A stretch of DNA of 64,000 bases from Thiomicrospira cyclica ALM1 (GTDB lineage: Bacteria; Pseudomonadota; Gammaproteobacteria; Thiomicrospirales; Thiomicrospiraceae), in the NCBI RefSeq assembly GCF_000214825.1, contig NC_015581.1, forward strand, positions 1,798,001-1,862,000, in the 5' to 3' direction. This document shows, piece after piece, positions 16,224 to 26,263 of this stretch. Below the pieces are notes generated by a model. The model was not told the origin of the DNA and did no database searches. It worked only from the letters and a program-made list of their open reading frames with translations. The first letter of the stretch is position 1, and every line of letters begins with the position of its first letter. The position numbers and the translations under genes were made by a program.

Positions 16224-18044
16224 CTAATCCGTCTGCATCGCCCAAAGCGGATTCACATCATCAATCTGCGCTGGCATCAACCAGAGCACTTGATAAGGCG
16301 CCATTAACAGTTGATTCTCGGCGGTATCATAGGTCTGTTGATCCAATAAATTCACCCACTGATCATTTTGCGATGCAACCATAGGTAAATCGGCTAGCTG
16401 ATGAACTAAATCAAAATTCTGAAAGTCATTGGTTAAGTTAAACACCGCCAACAGAGGAAACTTCAGCTCCTCCAAACCTCGCCATAGCGCAAAAAATGCC
16501 GGCCCTAAATCAAGCACCTGCTGTCTAGTGTCCGGATGAAAGGCGCGATGTTTTTTACGTCGTTTTAAAACCGCGACTAAGCGCTTTAAAACCTTGGCAT
16601 TTGGCGAATGCTCACGCGCCAATAACGCCTCCAGATAAGGTCGCTCCCATTTGCGTCGATTAATCGAACGCGTGCGCCCCGTGCGCTCAACACCCTCTTG
16701 ATCATTCACCGTGGCCAGCAAGCTATGAATATAGAGCGCAGGTATCCCTTGCAAACTCAACATAATCAACTGAGAACAAATAAAACGGTCAACTTGCCAT
16801 TGATCTGGCCCTAAGCCATGACAGGTTTCTCGAAATGCGCTAAATAATGAAATATTAATTTCATAGGGTGACTGAGTGCCATCTGGACGACTGCGCATTG
16901 ACACATAGCCGCCTTGCCGATGCATACCGGCAATAAGGTCTTCGATTTCACGTTCTGGCAATAAACCTTCGACGGGACGCAAACCGATACCGTCATGCGA
17001 TGCGGTAAAGTTTAAATAATTACAGCCTGGCGGGGGCGCGGCTAAATCCTGCGCCCAAGCCGTCAGATAGTTGCCATCCCCACGATACAGCGCGTGCAAC
17101 ACCAATGGAGCCAGGCTGAACTGATAGACTAGATGCGCTTCATCCCCGGCCCCAAAATACGAAACATTTTCTTGATGCGGCACATTCGTTTCAGTCAGTA
17201 CCAAACTATTTGGGCTCACCCAGGCCATCACATCACGAATCATCTTTACCACCTCATGGGTTTGTGGCAGATGAATCGACGGAGTACCCAATACTTTCCA
17301 TAAAAACGCCACCGCATCCAAACGAACGATTTCCGCACCCTGCTCAATATAAAACAGTAACACCTCCAGCATCTTAAGCAACACCGCCGGATTCTCAAAG
17401 TTGAGATCGATTTGGTCGGCACTAAAGGTAGCCCAAACCCATTTGCGCCCAGCATGAGTATAAGCTGGCACTAGCAACGGGGTATTGCGTGGCCGCACGA
17501 CCATCGACACATCGGTACTTGGGTCTACCTCAATAAAAAACTGATTAAACGGCGCTACATTTGCTTTGAAGTCAGTAAACCATAAGCTTTCCCGCGATAC
17601 ATGATTCAGCACATAATCAAACATCAATTTATAGCGTTTATGCAAAGCGGCGATATCCGCCCAGTCACCCAAATCGGGATCGACTTGCAAATAATCAATC
17701 ACGGAAAACCCATCATCGGAACTATAGGGAAAGAAGGGCAGCAGATGCACGTGACTAATCGCATCCTGTACATGCTTTTGCAAAAACGCATCTAATACCT
17801 GCAGTGGCATCCCCGCGCTGGCATCGTAAATGCTGTCGCCATAACTAATCAGCACGACATCCTGCTGCGACCAGCTCGGTGATGACTGTTGCACTTGCTC
17901 CGAGTTATCTGACGTGGCTAATCGACTCCGCGACGTTTGCATGGCATTACAAAGCTGCTCAAAACACGCATGAGCTTGCTCCATTGGATACAATCGCTGC
18001 AAACGGGCCAGTATTTGGGCTAAATGGGGGTCTAAGCTTGACAT
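16224..18044 (-). CDS. GH13 sucrose-phosphorylase-like enzyme, likely glucosylglycerate phosphorylase
   Basis: A 606-residue enzyme of the GH13 sucrose phosphorylase subfamily. Catalytic regions are clear: IVRLDAVAFLWK (nucleophile aspartate), LVLTETNVPH (acid/base glutamate) and FTASHDGIGLRP (third acid). The subfamily includes sucrose, sucrose-6'-phosphate and glucosylglycerate phosphorylases. Because gpgS and a sugar-phosphoglycerate phosphatase lie directly upstream on the same strand, and a glycerate kinase lies downstream, phosphorolysis of glucosylglycerate to glucose-1-phosphate and glycerate is the best guess. The substrate is inferred, not read from sequence. Confidence 0.85.
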   Translation of the reverse strand: MSSLDPHLAQILARLQRLYPMEQAHACFEQLCNAMQTSRSRLATSDNSEQVQQSSPSWSQQDVVLISYGDSIYDASAGMPLQVLDAFLQKHVQDAISHVHLLPFFPYSSDDGFSVIDYLQVDPDLGDWADIAALHKRYKLMFDYVLNHVSRESLWFTDFKANVAPFNQFFIEVDPSTDVSMVVRPRNTPLLVPAYTHAGRKWVWATFSADQIDLNFENPAVLLKMLEVLLFYIEQGAEIVRLDAVAFLWKVLGTPSIHLPQTHEVVKMIRDVMAWVSPNSLVLTETNVPHQENVSYFGAGDEAHLVYQFSLAPLVLHALYRGDGNYLTAWAQDLAAPPPGCNYLNFTASHDGIGLRPVEGLLPEREIEDLIAGMHRQGGYVSMRSRPDGTQSPYEINISLFSAFRETCHGLGPDQWQVDRFICSQLIMLSLQGIPALYIHSLLATVNDQEGVERTGRTRSINRRKWERPYLEALLAREHSPNAKVLKRLVAVLKRRKKHRAFHPDTRQQVLDLGPAFFALWRGLEELKFPLLAVFNLTNDFQNFDLVHQLADLPMVASQNDQWVNLLDQQTYDTAENQLLMAPYQVLWLMPAQIDDVNPLWAMQTD

Positions 18045-18059
18045 ATTTCACTCCAAACG

Positions 18060-19271
18060 TTAGCTATTATCTCGTTCAACGGCTTCACGCAACTCTTGCA
18101 AAATACTCGGTCGGGCACTAATTACCCGGTTCCAGTTAGGCACAAAAGGCTGCTCATCGACCATCGCAATAAACGCATCACCGGCGCTAATAATATTGTC
18201 CGCAAACAGTTCCACCACGCGCTCTTCCTCATGACGATCAAGTGTCAGACCGTTCATTTCAGCATCAAAGGCATAGGATTCTAACTGGTCCAACGCGGTT
18301 CGATGATAGACCGCACGAATCGAGCGCAAGGTCGCCCGTGAAAACTGATGTCCGCTGGTCGCTAATTTACGGTACAAGGATTTTGCAATGTCCTGACTCA
18401 TCCGCGATAAGCCACCGTTGGCATCATCAAACGAAACCTGTTGATGTTTATGATCATAGCGATCCGCAATCTCTACCTGACAAACGCGACGATTCGAAAA
18501 ATTACGCCGAATTTCCGCCAATATCCCAATTTCCAGTCCCCAGTCGCTTGGAATACGAACATCACGCAAGGCATTCACTTCAAGCGCAAACTCACCGGCT
18601 AAGGGATATCGAAAGGAATCCAAATAGGCTAATAAGTCATCTGGCCCTAACACGGTTTCCAAAGCGCGTAATAAGGGTGTGACCAATAAACGCGCCACCC
18701 GACCATTAAGCTTGCCATCGGCATGACGCGCATAGTAGCCCTTTGAAAACACGAAGTTAAAGGTTGGGTGCGCCACAGGGTAGAATAAGCGCGCCAACAT
18801 CTCACGCTCATAGGTAATAACATCGCAATCATGCAACGCGACAACTTGCGCCCGCTGCGAGGCCAACACATAACCAAAACAACCCCAAACGTTTTTGCCT
18901 TTACCTGGCTCCTGCGGTGCTAAACCCAAATCGACTAAAGGTTGCATTACGCCTTGGATGTTGGGGCCATCGTTCCACAAAATCTTATGGGCTTGCGGTA
19001 AGCGAGCAAAAAACCGTTTGGCAAAATCAAACTCTTGCTGATTGGCACGGTCTAGGCCAATCACAATTTCGGTCAAATAAGGCACTTGCGCCAGCTCATC
19101 AACAATTTTGCTCAAGGCGGCGCCAGATAACTCACTGAATAACGAGGGCAAAATTAATGTCATTGGACGCGACTGGCTAAACTGCATCAAGTCTTTTTCT
19201 AATGCTTCAACCGAACGCTGGGTTAAATTATGAAACGTGGTTACCGTGCCATTTTGAAAAAAATCGCTCAT
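18060..19271 (-). CDS. gpgS: Glucosyl-3-phosphoglycerate synthase-like glycosyltransferase
   Basis: A 403-residue GT-A glycosyltransferase of the GT81/GpgS type. The HDCDVITYEREMLARL segment near residue 135 supplies the metal-binding acidic motif, and KGKNVWGCFGYVLA and FSKGYYARHADGKLNGRVARLL fit the family. GpgS transfers glucose from a nucleotide sugar to 3-phosphoglycerate. The start ATG 19269-19271 overlaps the phosphatase stop by ATGA and has a GGAGG site. A mannosyl product is possible, but the neighbouring phosphorylase favours glucose. Confidence 0.85.
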   Translation of the reverse strand: MSDFFQNGTVTTFHNLTQRSVEALEKDLMQFSQSRPMTLILPSLFSELSGAALSKIVDELAQVPYLTEIVIGLDRANQQEFDFAKRFFARLPQAHKILWNDGPNIQGVMQPLVDLGLAPQEPGKGKNVWGCFGYVLASQRAQVVALHDCDVITYEREMLARLFYPVAHPTFNFVFSKGYYARHADGKLNGRVARLLVTPLLRALETVLGPDDLLAYLDSFRYPLAGEFALEVNALRDVRIPSDWGLEIGILAEIRRNFSNRRVCQVEIADRYDHKHQQVSFDDANGGLSRMSQDIAKSLYRKLATSGHQFSRATLRSIRAVYHRTALDQLESYAFDAEMNGLTLDRHEEERVVELFADNIISAGDAFIAMVDEQPFVPNWNRVISARPSILQELREAVERDNS

Positions 19272-20050
19272 ATTGCCTCCTGAAAAATACGCTGAATAAC
19301 TGCCTGAATCCAACCGTTAGGTGCTGCCAGTGGACTATAAATGACCTCATAACCAGGCCTGGTCGCAAGTTTGAGATAAGAACCGTCTGGCTTGGGCATC
19401 ACCACCGCCACATCAGCCGCCATCAACATGGCTCGGTCGTTTTCACCATCACCTAGGGCTAAAACTTTATAAGTTGCGGTTGGCAACCCGCTGTGTGGGT
19501 CGGCCAGTAAGTGCTGTAATGCTGTCGACTTCGAATGGTGTCCCATCAGATGATAAAATCGACCACCGGCCACACATTGCAACCCCAGTGAGGCAATAAA
19601 AGTTTGAAATTGTTTCAACAGCGCCTCAGTGCCCAACCACTGAATCGGTTCCGTTACCCAGCGAGTTTTGGCTAGACGGGCTTCCTCCACAGACAACCCA
19701 GTTGCTTTCGCCACCTCGGCCACTGACCAATCGCTAAAACCCACAAAGCTAGCCTCCTCCTGTTGGTCACGCCAATGGTGTAATTTCGGTAAAAAATCTG
19801 TCAACAAGGCGCCGTAACAAGTCGTGGCATGATGTGCGACAACGCCGCCATTTTCAGCAATAACCGGTGAGGATAAATTTAATTGATGGCGCCAAGCAGA
19901 CAGCTCAGCCAGAGTTTTTGAGGAATTCAGGATAACGGGAATATGCTGGCTTTGCAGGCGCTCAATAATCTCGGCAATTCCCGAGACATCATACGTATGA
20001 TGATTGAGCAGCGTACCGTCTAGATCCGTCGTGATCAACCAATCAATCAT
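19268..20050 (-). CDS. HAD phosphatase for glucosyl- (or mannosyl-) 3-phosphoglycerate
   Basis: A 260-residue HAD-IIB phosphatase. TTDLDGTLLNHHTYD gives the nucleophile aspartates, and VLALGDGENDRAML near residue 205 gives the motif with the final acidic pair. It resembles mannosyl-3-phosphoglycerate phosphatase (MpgP) and the glucosyl enzyme GpgP. It should dephosphorylate the product of the adjacent GpgS to the free compatible solute. It is the first gene of the three-gene unit, coupled to gpgS. A palindrome copy lies at 19353. Confidence 0.85.
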   Translation of the reverse strand: MIDWLITTDLDGTLLNHHTYDVSGIAEIIERLQSQHIPVILNSSKTLAELSAWRHQLNLSSPVIAENGGVVAHHATTCYGALLTDFLPKLHHWRDQQEEASFVGFSDWSVAEVAKATGLSVEEARLAKTRWVTEPIQWLGTEALLKQFQTFIASLGLQCVAGGRFYHLMGHHSKSTALQHLLADPHSGLPTATYKVLALGDGENDRAMLMAADVAVVMPKPDGSYLKLATRPGYEVIYSPLAAPNGWIQAVIQRIFQEAI

Positions 20051-20129
20051 GGTGATCCCCCGCGCTTAGTAATAAGTTATTTTTATTAAATCATACTTTT
20101 TCGGGATCACCAAATCACACAGATATCGA

Positions 20130-22310
20130 CTAGGCGGGAGTTAAATTCGCATAGGCCATCACCAACCACTTTACACCGGCATGCTTAAACGACACTTGAA
20201 TACGGGTATGATCGCCACTGCCTTCCGTGGCCATTACCACCCCCTGACCAAACTTTTGATGGAATACAGCTTGGCCTAAAGATAACCCCGTCTCATTCGT
20301 GGCGGCGTTTTGTGTCGAGGCTTCATTACCCCAAGCACGAGTGGGTTGCACGCGCCCAGACATGCGCACCCAGTTCACCGCATCTTCGGGTAACTCACGC
20401 AAAAATCGCGATGGCTGGCTGTAAATCTCATTGCCATGTAACCGACGGCGTTGCGCAGCACACATAAACAAACGTTGCTCCGCCCGGGTAATGCCCACAT
20501 AAGCCAACCGCCGCTCTTCCTCAAGGCGCGAAGGATCGTCTTGTGACGACTGTGACGGAAACAGCCCTTCCTCCATACCCACCATAAAGACTAAGGGAAA
20601 TTCCAAGCCTTTTGCAGCGTGCAACGTCATCAACTGAATAGCCGACTCCCCAGCACTTGCTTGATTATCGCCTGCTTCCAAGGTCGCTTGCGCTAAGAAA
20701 TTGAGCAGACTATTGTCGTTATCGGTATCCGCCTGCAGATCTTGGCGTTTTTCAAAACTCGCCGCCGCGTTAACCAGCTCGTCTAAGTTTTCTAATTTGG
20801 ATTGACCTTGCTCGGAGCGATCTTTTTCGTAATGTGCCTGTAACCCCGAATCCTGCATCACCTGCAATACAAAATCCGCTAAAGCCAAACTCGGTTGCAA
20901 GCTTGCCAACTCGGTAATTAAATTCAAAAAGCCTTGCAACGCACCTTTAGCTCTTGCAGCTAATCCACCTTGGTTAAGCAGTAACTCACTCGCTTGCCAC
21001 ATTGAGCAGGCCTGGTCACGCGCCAAATCACGCACCTGTTGCATGGTTTTATCACCCAAGCCACGAGTTGGCAGATTGTAAACTCGCTCAAAAGCGGCAT
21101 CATCCGCCGAGTTCATAATCAAGCGTAAATAGGCCAACACATCTTTAATTTCAGCACGGTCATAAAAGCGCAAACCACCATAAATACGATAGGGCATCTC
21201 CGCTTGCAGTAAACCCTGTTCAAACACCCGCGATTGCGAATTAGAGCGATACAAAATGGCAACCTGTTCCCGTGTACCACCCTCACGCAACCAGCCCTGG
21301 ATTTGCTCAATAACATATTGACACTCATCCAAATCATTAAAAGCCTCATAGATGAGTATCGGCTCACCCGGCTCGCCGTCACTCCACAGATTTTTGCCCA
21401 TCCGCTCGGTGTTGTGTGAAATTAAATGATTGGCGGCCAGCAAAATGCGATTAGTCGACCGATAGTTTTGCTCAAGGCGCACCAAGGCCACCTCGGCAAA
21501 CTGCTGCTCAAATAAGCGGATATTTTCGACCTTGGCACCCCGCCAGCCGTAAATCGACTGATCATCATCACCTACGACAAACAAACGCCCGCGACCACCA
21601 GCAAGCACACGCAACCAAGCATATTGCAAACTATTGGTATCTTGAAACTCATCCACCAAAATGTGCTGATAACGCTGTTGATAAAAGGCCAACACCTCGG
21701 GGGAGCGCAACCAAAGTTCGTGCGCACGCAATAACAATTCGGCAAAATCAACCAGGCCTGCTTGTTGGCACTGTTGTTCATAAGATTCATAAACCGCTAC
21801 CAGGGTTTTTAAATAGGGGTTATGACCCGCATCAACGTGTTTAGCACGTCGTCCCTCTTCTTTTTCACTATTAATAAATCCGACCACCTGCTTGACTGGC
21901 CACTGGGTTTCATCAAGATTCATGGCTTTTAATAAGCGTTTAACCATCCGCTTTTGATCGTCACTATCTAAAATCTGAAAGGCTTGCGGCAGGCCTGCTG
22001 CTTGATAGTGCTGGCGTAGGAGCTGATAAGCAATACCATGAAAAGTGCCCATGGTGACACTTTTAGCCGCCGGCCCCATCAGTGCTTCCATGCGTCCGCG
22101 CATTTCGCGTGCGGCTTTATTGGTAAACGTCACCGCCAACACATTGTAGGGGCTGGCGCCTAGCACTTCGACCACCCAGGCAATTCGATGCACCAATACA
22201 CGGGTTTTTCCCGAACCGGCACCAGCCAACACCAAGCCATGGCCTGTTTCTAGTGTGACCGCTTGGCGCTGCGCATCATTTAAACCATCCAAAATATAAT
22301 TTACATCCAT
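20130..22310 (-). CDS. uvrD: DNA helicase II UvrD
   Basis: A 726-residue superfamily 1 3'-5' helicase for nucleotide excision and mismatch repair. The Walker A is AGAGSGKTRVL near residue 30, Walker B is LVDEFQDTNSLQY, and VGDDDQSIYGWRGA, VRLEQNYRS and LMTLHAAKGLEFP are the further SF1 motifs. The C-terminal end (VSFKHAGVKWLVMAYANL) is the UvrD-type tail. Three CAGGCCTG copies lie inside the gene (21007, 21753, 21990). Confidence 0.95.
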   Translation of the reverse strand: MDVNYILDGLNDAQRQAVTLETGHGLVLAGAGSGKTRVLVHRIAWVVEVLGASPYNVLAVTFTNKAAREMRGRMEALMGPAAKSVTMGTFHGIAYQLLRQHYQAAGLPQAFQILDSDDQKRMVKRLLKAMNLDETQWPVKQVVGFINSEKEEGRRAKHVDAGHNPYLKTLVAVYESYEQQCQQAGLVDFAELLLRAHELWLRSPEVLAFYQQRYQHILVDEFQDTNSLQYAWLRVLAGGRGRLFVVGDDDQSIYGWRGAKVENIRLFEQQFAEVALVRLEQNYRSTNRILLAANHLISHNTERMGKNLWSDGEPGEPILIYEAFNDLDECQYVIEQIQGWLREGGTREQVAILYRSNSQSRVFEQGLLQAEMPYRIYGGLRFYDRAEIKDVLAYLRLIMNSADDAAFERVYNLPTRGLGDKTMQQVRDLARDQACSMWQASELLLNQGGLAARAKGALQGFLNLITELASLQPSLALADFVLQVMQDSGLQAHYEKDRSEQGQSKLENLDELVNAAASFEKRQDLQADTDNDNSLLNFLAQATLEAGDNQASAGESAIQLMTLHAAKGLEFPLVFMVGMEEGLFPSQSSQDDPSRLEEERRLAYVGITRAEQRLFMCAAQRRRLHGNEIYSQPSRFLRELPEDAVNWVRMSGRVQPTRAWGNEASTQNAATNETGLSLGQAVFHQKFGQGVVMATEGSGDHTRIQVSFKHAGVKWLVMAYANLTPA

Positions 22311-22611
22311 ATTCTATCTCTACTCAACCGACTAAATTCGCTACTATGCTAGGCGAATTTGAACCAAAAGTGAAAAAACCCTGTTTATAAGTTTTTTTTT
22401 ATGATAAAGCTTGCAACATTAAACCCTTTGGTGTAAAAATGCTCTCTTAGTTTTAGACTATACAGATCCCCCGCTTAAGTTAATATGCTTACAAAGAAAT
22501 TTTTAATTTAAGCAATCTGCCATATTCCGTACGAACGCCTCTAATTCCCTTAAATATTACAAATATTTAGGGTAGTCGTACCCAAATAAAATAATAATAA
22601 GGAGTTACCTT
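22311..22611 (+). promoter_or_regulatory. Intergenic leader of trxA with nested inverted repeats
   Basis: About 300 bases without a gene between divergent uvrD and trxA. The last 90 bases hold a nested structure: outer arms GTACGA (22529-22534) and TCGTAC (22576-22581) enclose CCCTTAAATATT (22547-22558) and AATATTTAGGG (22562-22572), which pair with one bulge. The start of trxA follows 30 bases later. A weak sigma-70-like pair lies further upstream (TTGCAA, 17 bases, TAAAAA). Nothing else is visible in the stretch. Confidence 0.5.
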
Positions 22612-22938
22612 ATGAGTGACAAAATTTTTGTAACCTCAGATGCCAATTTTGAAGCGGAAGTATTAAATTCAAGCTTACCTGTACTTGTTGACTTTTGGGC
22701 AGAATGGTGTGGCCCATGTAAAATGATTGCCCCTATTCTTGACGACATTGCTACCGAATATGCGGGCAAAGTTAAAGTGGTTAAATTAAATATTGATGAA
22801 AACCCATCAACACCACCGCAATATGGTGTTCGTGGCATTCCAACACTTATGTTATTTAAGAATGGTGAAGTAGATGCGACTCAGGTTGGCGCGCTTTCTA
22901 AATCGCAGCTTTGCACCTTCTTAGATAACAATTTGTAA
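22612..22938 (+). CDS. trxA: Thioredoxin
   Basis: A 108-residue thioredoxin with the active site WCGPC at residues 32-36, VDFWAEW before it and the cis-proline GIPTL near residue 75. It reduces protein disulfides in the cytoplasm. A good site (AAGGAG) precedes the ATG. It has an extra cysteine near residue 101 (SQLCTFLD), outside the active site. It lies upstream of rho, as in many gammaproteobacteria, but with a terminator between them. Confidence 0.95.
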   Translation: MSDKIFVTSDANFEAEVLNSSLPVLVDFWAEWCGPCKMIAPILDDIATEYAGKVKVVKLNIDENPSTPPQYGVRGIPTLMLFKNGEVDATQVGALSKSQLCTFLDNNL

Positions 22939-22950
22939 TACACACGTTAT

Positions 22951-22976
22951 TTGGGCCCCAAAGGCCCTTTTTTTAT
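22951..22976 (+). terminator. Terminator after trxA
   Basis: Stem GGGCC/GGCCC with loop CCAAA (22953-22967), then seven or more T residues. It separates trxA from rho. Confidence 0.85.
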
Positions 22977-23050
22977 TTAGCCTCAGCTCACAACGCTTAA
23001 TTCCTTTTGACTCACCTTATTCCAACACTTATATGTGATACCAACTGATT

Positions 23051-24307
23051 ATGAATCTAACAGATCTAAAAAAACTTTCTGCCGCATCGCTACTTGATAT
23101 GGCCAACGACATGGGGCTTGATAACCTAGCTCGTCAACGTAAACAAGACATTATTTTTGCCATTCTTAAGGGTCACGCTCAAAAGGGCGAAGACATTTTT
23201 GGCGAAGGCGTTCTTGAAATTTTGCCCGACGGCTTCGGTTTCTTGCGCTCCGGTGATGGCTCTTACCTTGCCGGTCCCGATGACCTCTATGTATCACCCT
23301 CTCAAATCCGTCGATTCGGTTTACGCACAGGCGATACTGTTCAAGGCAAAATTCGCCCACCAAAAGAGGGCGAACGTTACTTTGCTTTACTAAAAGTTGA
23401 TAGAATCAATTTCGAAGACCCAGATGTTGCTCGTAAAAAAATCGCCTTCGAAAACCTAACCCCGCTCCATGCTGAGCAACGCCTCAAAATGGAAATTGGT
23501 AACGGTAGCACCGAAGACATCACTCCTCGTATCATTGATCTAGCTTCGCCGATTGGTAAGGGTCAGCGCGGCTTGATTGTCGCACCGCCTAAATCAGGTA
23601 AAACGGTAATATTACAAAGCCTGGCGCAATCAATTGCGGAAAACCATCCAGAATGTTATTTGATTGTGCTACTCATTGACGAGCGCCCAGAAGAGGTCAC
23701 CGAAATGCAGCGCACCGTTAAGGGTGAGGTGATTGCTTCAACCTTTGACGAACCTGCCACTCGCCATGTGCAAGTAGCAGAAATGGTCATTGAAAAGGCC
23801 AAACGCCTAGTGGAACACAAAACCGACGTGGTCATTTTACTTGACTCGATTACTCGTTTAGCACGTGCCTACAACACCGTGGTGCCGGCATCAGGTAAAA
23901 TCTTAACCGGTGGTGTAGATGCCAATGCGCTACACCGTCCAAAGCGTTTCTTTGGTGCGGCACGTAATATTGAAGAAGGCGGTTCACTGACGATCATTGC
24001 TACCGCGTTGGTAGATACCGGTTCTAAAATGGATGAGGTCATCTTTGAGGAATTTAAAGGTACCGGTAACATGGAATTGCACTTATCACGTGCGATTGCT
24101 GAGAAACGTACCTTCCCTGCCATTAATCTGACCAAATCTGGCACACGTAAAGAAGAATTGCTAACCACACCTGAAGAGTTGCAGAACATTTGGATTCTGC
24201 GTCGCTTCTTACATACCATGAATGAAATTGAAGCCATTGAAACGTTGATTGACCAAATGAAGGTCAGCAAAACCAATGCGCAACTCTTTACATCCATGAA
24301 ACGTTAA
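23051..24307 (+). CDS. rho: Transcription termination factor Rho
   Basis: A 418-residue hexameric RNA-dependent ATPase. The N-terminal RNA-binding region ([23 protein letters not shown]) is followed by the Walker [15 protein letters not shown], Walker [18 protein letters not shown], and the Q-loop region [17 protein letters not shown]. The length equals that of typical gammaproteobacterial Rho, with no insertion. It ends MKR and is followed by the L31 gene. Confidence 0.97.
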   Translation: MNLTDLKKLSAASLLDMANDMGLDNLARQRKQDIIFAILKGHAQKGEDIFGEGVLEILPDGFGFLRSGDGSYLAGPDDLYVSPSQIRRFGLRTGDTVQGKIRPPKEGERYFALLKVDRINFEDPDVARKKIAFENLTPLHAEQRLKMEIGNGSTEDITPRIIDLASPIGKGQRGLIVAPPKSGKTVILQSLAQSIAENHPECYLIVLLIDERPEEVTEMQRTVKGEVIASTFDEPATRHVQVAEMVIEKAKRLVEHKTDVVILLDSITRLARAYNTVVPASGKILTGGVDANALHRPKRFFGAARNIEEGGSLTIIATALVDTGSKMDEVIFEEFKGTGNMELHLSRAIAEKRTFPAINLTKSGTRKEELLTTPEELQNIWILRRFLHTMNEIEAIETLIDQMKVSKTNAQLFTSMKR

Positions 24308-24396
24308 AAAACGCTTTGAAGGCTTGAAATAACAAATCTTTCTGTTAGAATCACGTCTTCAAAATTTTTATCCACATTTTAATTTGGACCGTCACT

Positions 24397-24648
24397 ATGA
24401 AAGCAGACATTCATCCAGAATACAACGAAGTGGTCTTCCAAGACATTTCAACCGGTGAGACGTTTAAAACACGTTCTACCATTAAAACTTCTGGTGATAC
24501 TATCACCCTAGACGGTAAAGATTACCCTTTAGTTCGTGTAGAAGTTTCAAGTGCTTCGCACCCATTCTACACTGGCAAGCAAACTTTGGTTGACACCGAA
24601 GGTCGCGTTGAGAAGTTCCGTCAAAAATACGGTTCACTTCGTCGCTAA
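24397..24648 (+). CDS. rpmE2: 50S ribosomal protein L31 type B
   Basis: An 83-residue L31. It starts [16 protein letters not shown] and has [23 protein letters not shown], but lacks all four zinc-binding cysteines of type A L31, so it is the cysteine-free B form. In many bacteria the B form is a zinc-starvation duplicate; here it sits beside rho, the common place of the primary gene, so it may be the only L31. Its own terminator follows. Confidence 0.93.
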   Translation: MKADIHPEYNEVVFQDISTGETFKTRSTIKTSGDTITLDGKDYPLVRVEVSSASHPFYTGKQTLVDTEGRVEKFRQKYGSLRR

Positions 24649-24663
24649 GCGAATCTTTATCTT

Positions 24664-24704
24664 AAAAAAACCGGCCGTGCTATTTTTAGCCTGCCGGTTT
24701 TTTT
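24664..24704 (+). terminator. Terminator after L31
   Basis: A long stem AAAAAAACCGGC/GCCGGTTTTTTT with a 17-base loop; the right arm doubles as the T-run. Confidence 0.87.
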
Positions 24705-24840
24705 ATTTTCACCACACAATCTTGTTTTCAATAACCGATTAGCTGAGCACAAGCTTAACCGCTATCGCGCAGTCTTACCGTGACAGTGGATTGAAATAAA
24801 GCTAGAATATTGCTTTTGAATTTTTATAAAGGCAGCCCCA

Positions 24841-25902
24841 ATGTCTGGATTGCAAAATGATCGTTTTCTTCGCGCCCTGCTTCGTCAACCAGTAGATCGC
24901 ACACCTGTATGGATGATGCGTCAGGCTGGACGTTATTTGCCAGAATATCGCGCAACCCGTGCCCAAGCAGGGTCGTTTATGGATTTATGCCGTAATGCTG
25001 AATTGGCTTGCGAAGTCACCCTGCAGCCGCTAGAGCGTTTCCCGCTGGACGCCGCTATTTTGTTCTCCGACATTCTCACAATTCCTGATGCGATGGGCTT
25101 AGGCTTACGTTTTGCACAAGGCGAAGGTCCGATTTTTGACAAACCCGTGCGCTCGATGGCGGATGCCAAAAAACTCTATGTACCTGACATGGGTTCCGAT
25201 TTAGGTTATGTGATGAATGCGGTCAGCACGATTCGCAAGGCACTCAATGGCCGTGTACCCTTAATTGGATTTTCAGGTAGTCCGTGGACACTCGCCACCT
25301 ATATGGTAGAAGGCGGATCAAGCAAAACCTTCTCGATTGTCAAGGCCATGATGTATGATCAACCCGCTACCCTTCATCATATCTTAGATGTGTTGGCGGA
25401 TTCCGTCATTGCCTACCTTAATGCCCAAATTGAAGCCGGCGCTCAAGCGGTGCAAGTATTCGATACCTGGGGTGGCGTATTAACACCACGCGATTACAAA
25501 GAATTTTCACTTAACTATATGGCGAAGATTGTTGATGGCTTAAAGCGTGAACATAACGGTCAGAAAATTCCGGTGATTTTGTTTACCAAAGGTGGCGGCC
25601 AGTGGTTGGAAGCCCTAGCTGATACTGGTGCTGATGCGCTCGGATTAGATTGGACCACCGATATTAGTGAGGCGCGTCGTCGCGTTGGTGATCGCGTCGC
25701 CCTGCAAGGCAATATGGATCCAAGTATGCTTTATGCCAGCCCAGCACGTATTCGTGAAGAAGTCGCCAGTATTTTATCTCAATACGGTCACGGCTCTGGT
25801 CATGTGTTTAATTTGGGACACGGCATTCATCCAGAAGTCGATCCAGAACATGCTCGTGCCTTCATTGAAGCCGTGGTGGCTTTAAGTCCTGCCTACCATT
25901 AA
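24841..25902 (+). CDS. hemE: Uroporphyrinogen decarboxylase
   Basis: A 353-residue HemE, converting uroporphyrinogen III to coproporphyrinogen III in haem synthesis. The signature [16 protein letters not shown] lies near residue 20, followed by [30 protein letters not shown] and the C-terminal [15 protein letters not shown]. Length matches the family. It is transcribed alone and ends facing yggX across a strong hairpin. Confidence 0.97.
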   Translation: MSGLQNDRFLRALLRQPVDRTPVWMMRQAGRYLPEYRATRAQAGSFMDLCRNAELACEVTLQPLERFPLDAAILFSDILTIPDAMGLGLRFAQGEGPIFDKPVRSMADAKKLYVPDMGSDLGYVMNAVSTIRKALNGRVPLIGFSGSPWTLATYMVEGGSSKTFSIVKAMMYDQPATLHHILDVLADSVIAYLNAQIEAGAQAVQVFDTWGGVLTPRDYKEFSLNYMAKIVDGLKREHNGQKIPVILFTKGGGQWLEALADTGADALGLDWTTDISEARRRVGDRVALQGNMDPSMLYASPARIREEVASILSQYGHGSGHVFNLGHGIHPEVDPEHARAFIEAVVALSPAYH

Positions 25903-25921
25903 GCTTAATCCGCTGGCAGGT

Positions 25922-25956
25922 CTAGGTAGGTCTGGTTAACCACCAGACCTACCTAG
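25922..25956. terminator. Perfect 15-bp hairpin between convergent hemE and yggX
   Basis: CTAGGTAGGTCTGGT pairs perfectly with ACCAGACCTACCTAG across a 5-base loop. It is the only structure in the 67-base gap between convergent genes, so it is probably a two-way terminator, although there is no clear U-run on either side. Confidence 0.6.
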
Positions 25957-25969
25957 CTATACAACACGC

Positions 25970-26239
25970 TCAAACCGGATTAAATTCTTTTGGTAATTCA
26001 ACCTCTTGATCGCTAAATAAAAACTTCTGCATTTCTTCCTGTAAAAAGCTGCGCGCTTTCGGATCTAAACTCGATAAACGATACTCGTTAATCAAAATCG
26101 TCTGCTGACCCAACCATTGCTTCCAGGCTTCTTTGGATACATTATCAAACACCTTCTGGCCCAACTCACCTGGAAATGGTGCAAAATCCAAACCATCCAT
26201 CTCTTGCTTCAACTTGACACACTGTACTCGTCTAGCCAT
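25970..26239 (-). CDS. yggX: Fe(2+)-trafficking protein YggX
   Basis: An 89-residue YggX. The [25 protein letters not shown] start with one conserved cysteine, the ISKEAWxxWLxxQT-like [23 protein letters not shown] and the C-terminal EEMQKFLF are family marks. It protects iron-sulfur clusters from oxidants. It follows mutY by 24 bases on the same strand, the common mutY-yggX pair. Confidence 0.95.
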   Translation of the reverse strand: MARRVQCVKLKQEMDGLDFAPFPGELGQKVFDNVSKEAWKQWLGQQTILINEYRLSSLDPKARSFLQEEMQKFLFSDQEVELPKEFNPV

Positions 26240-26263
26240 GGTTACTCCCCTTCATTAAATTCT

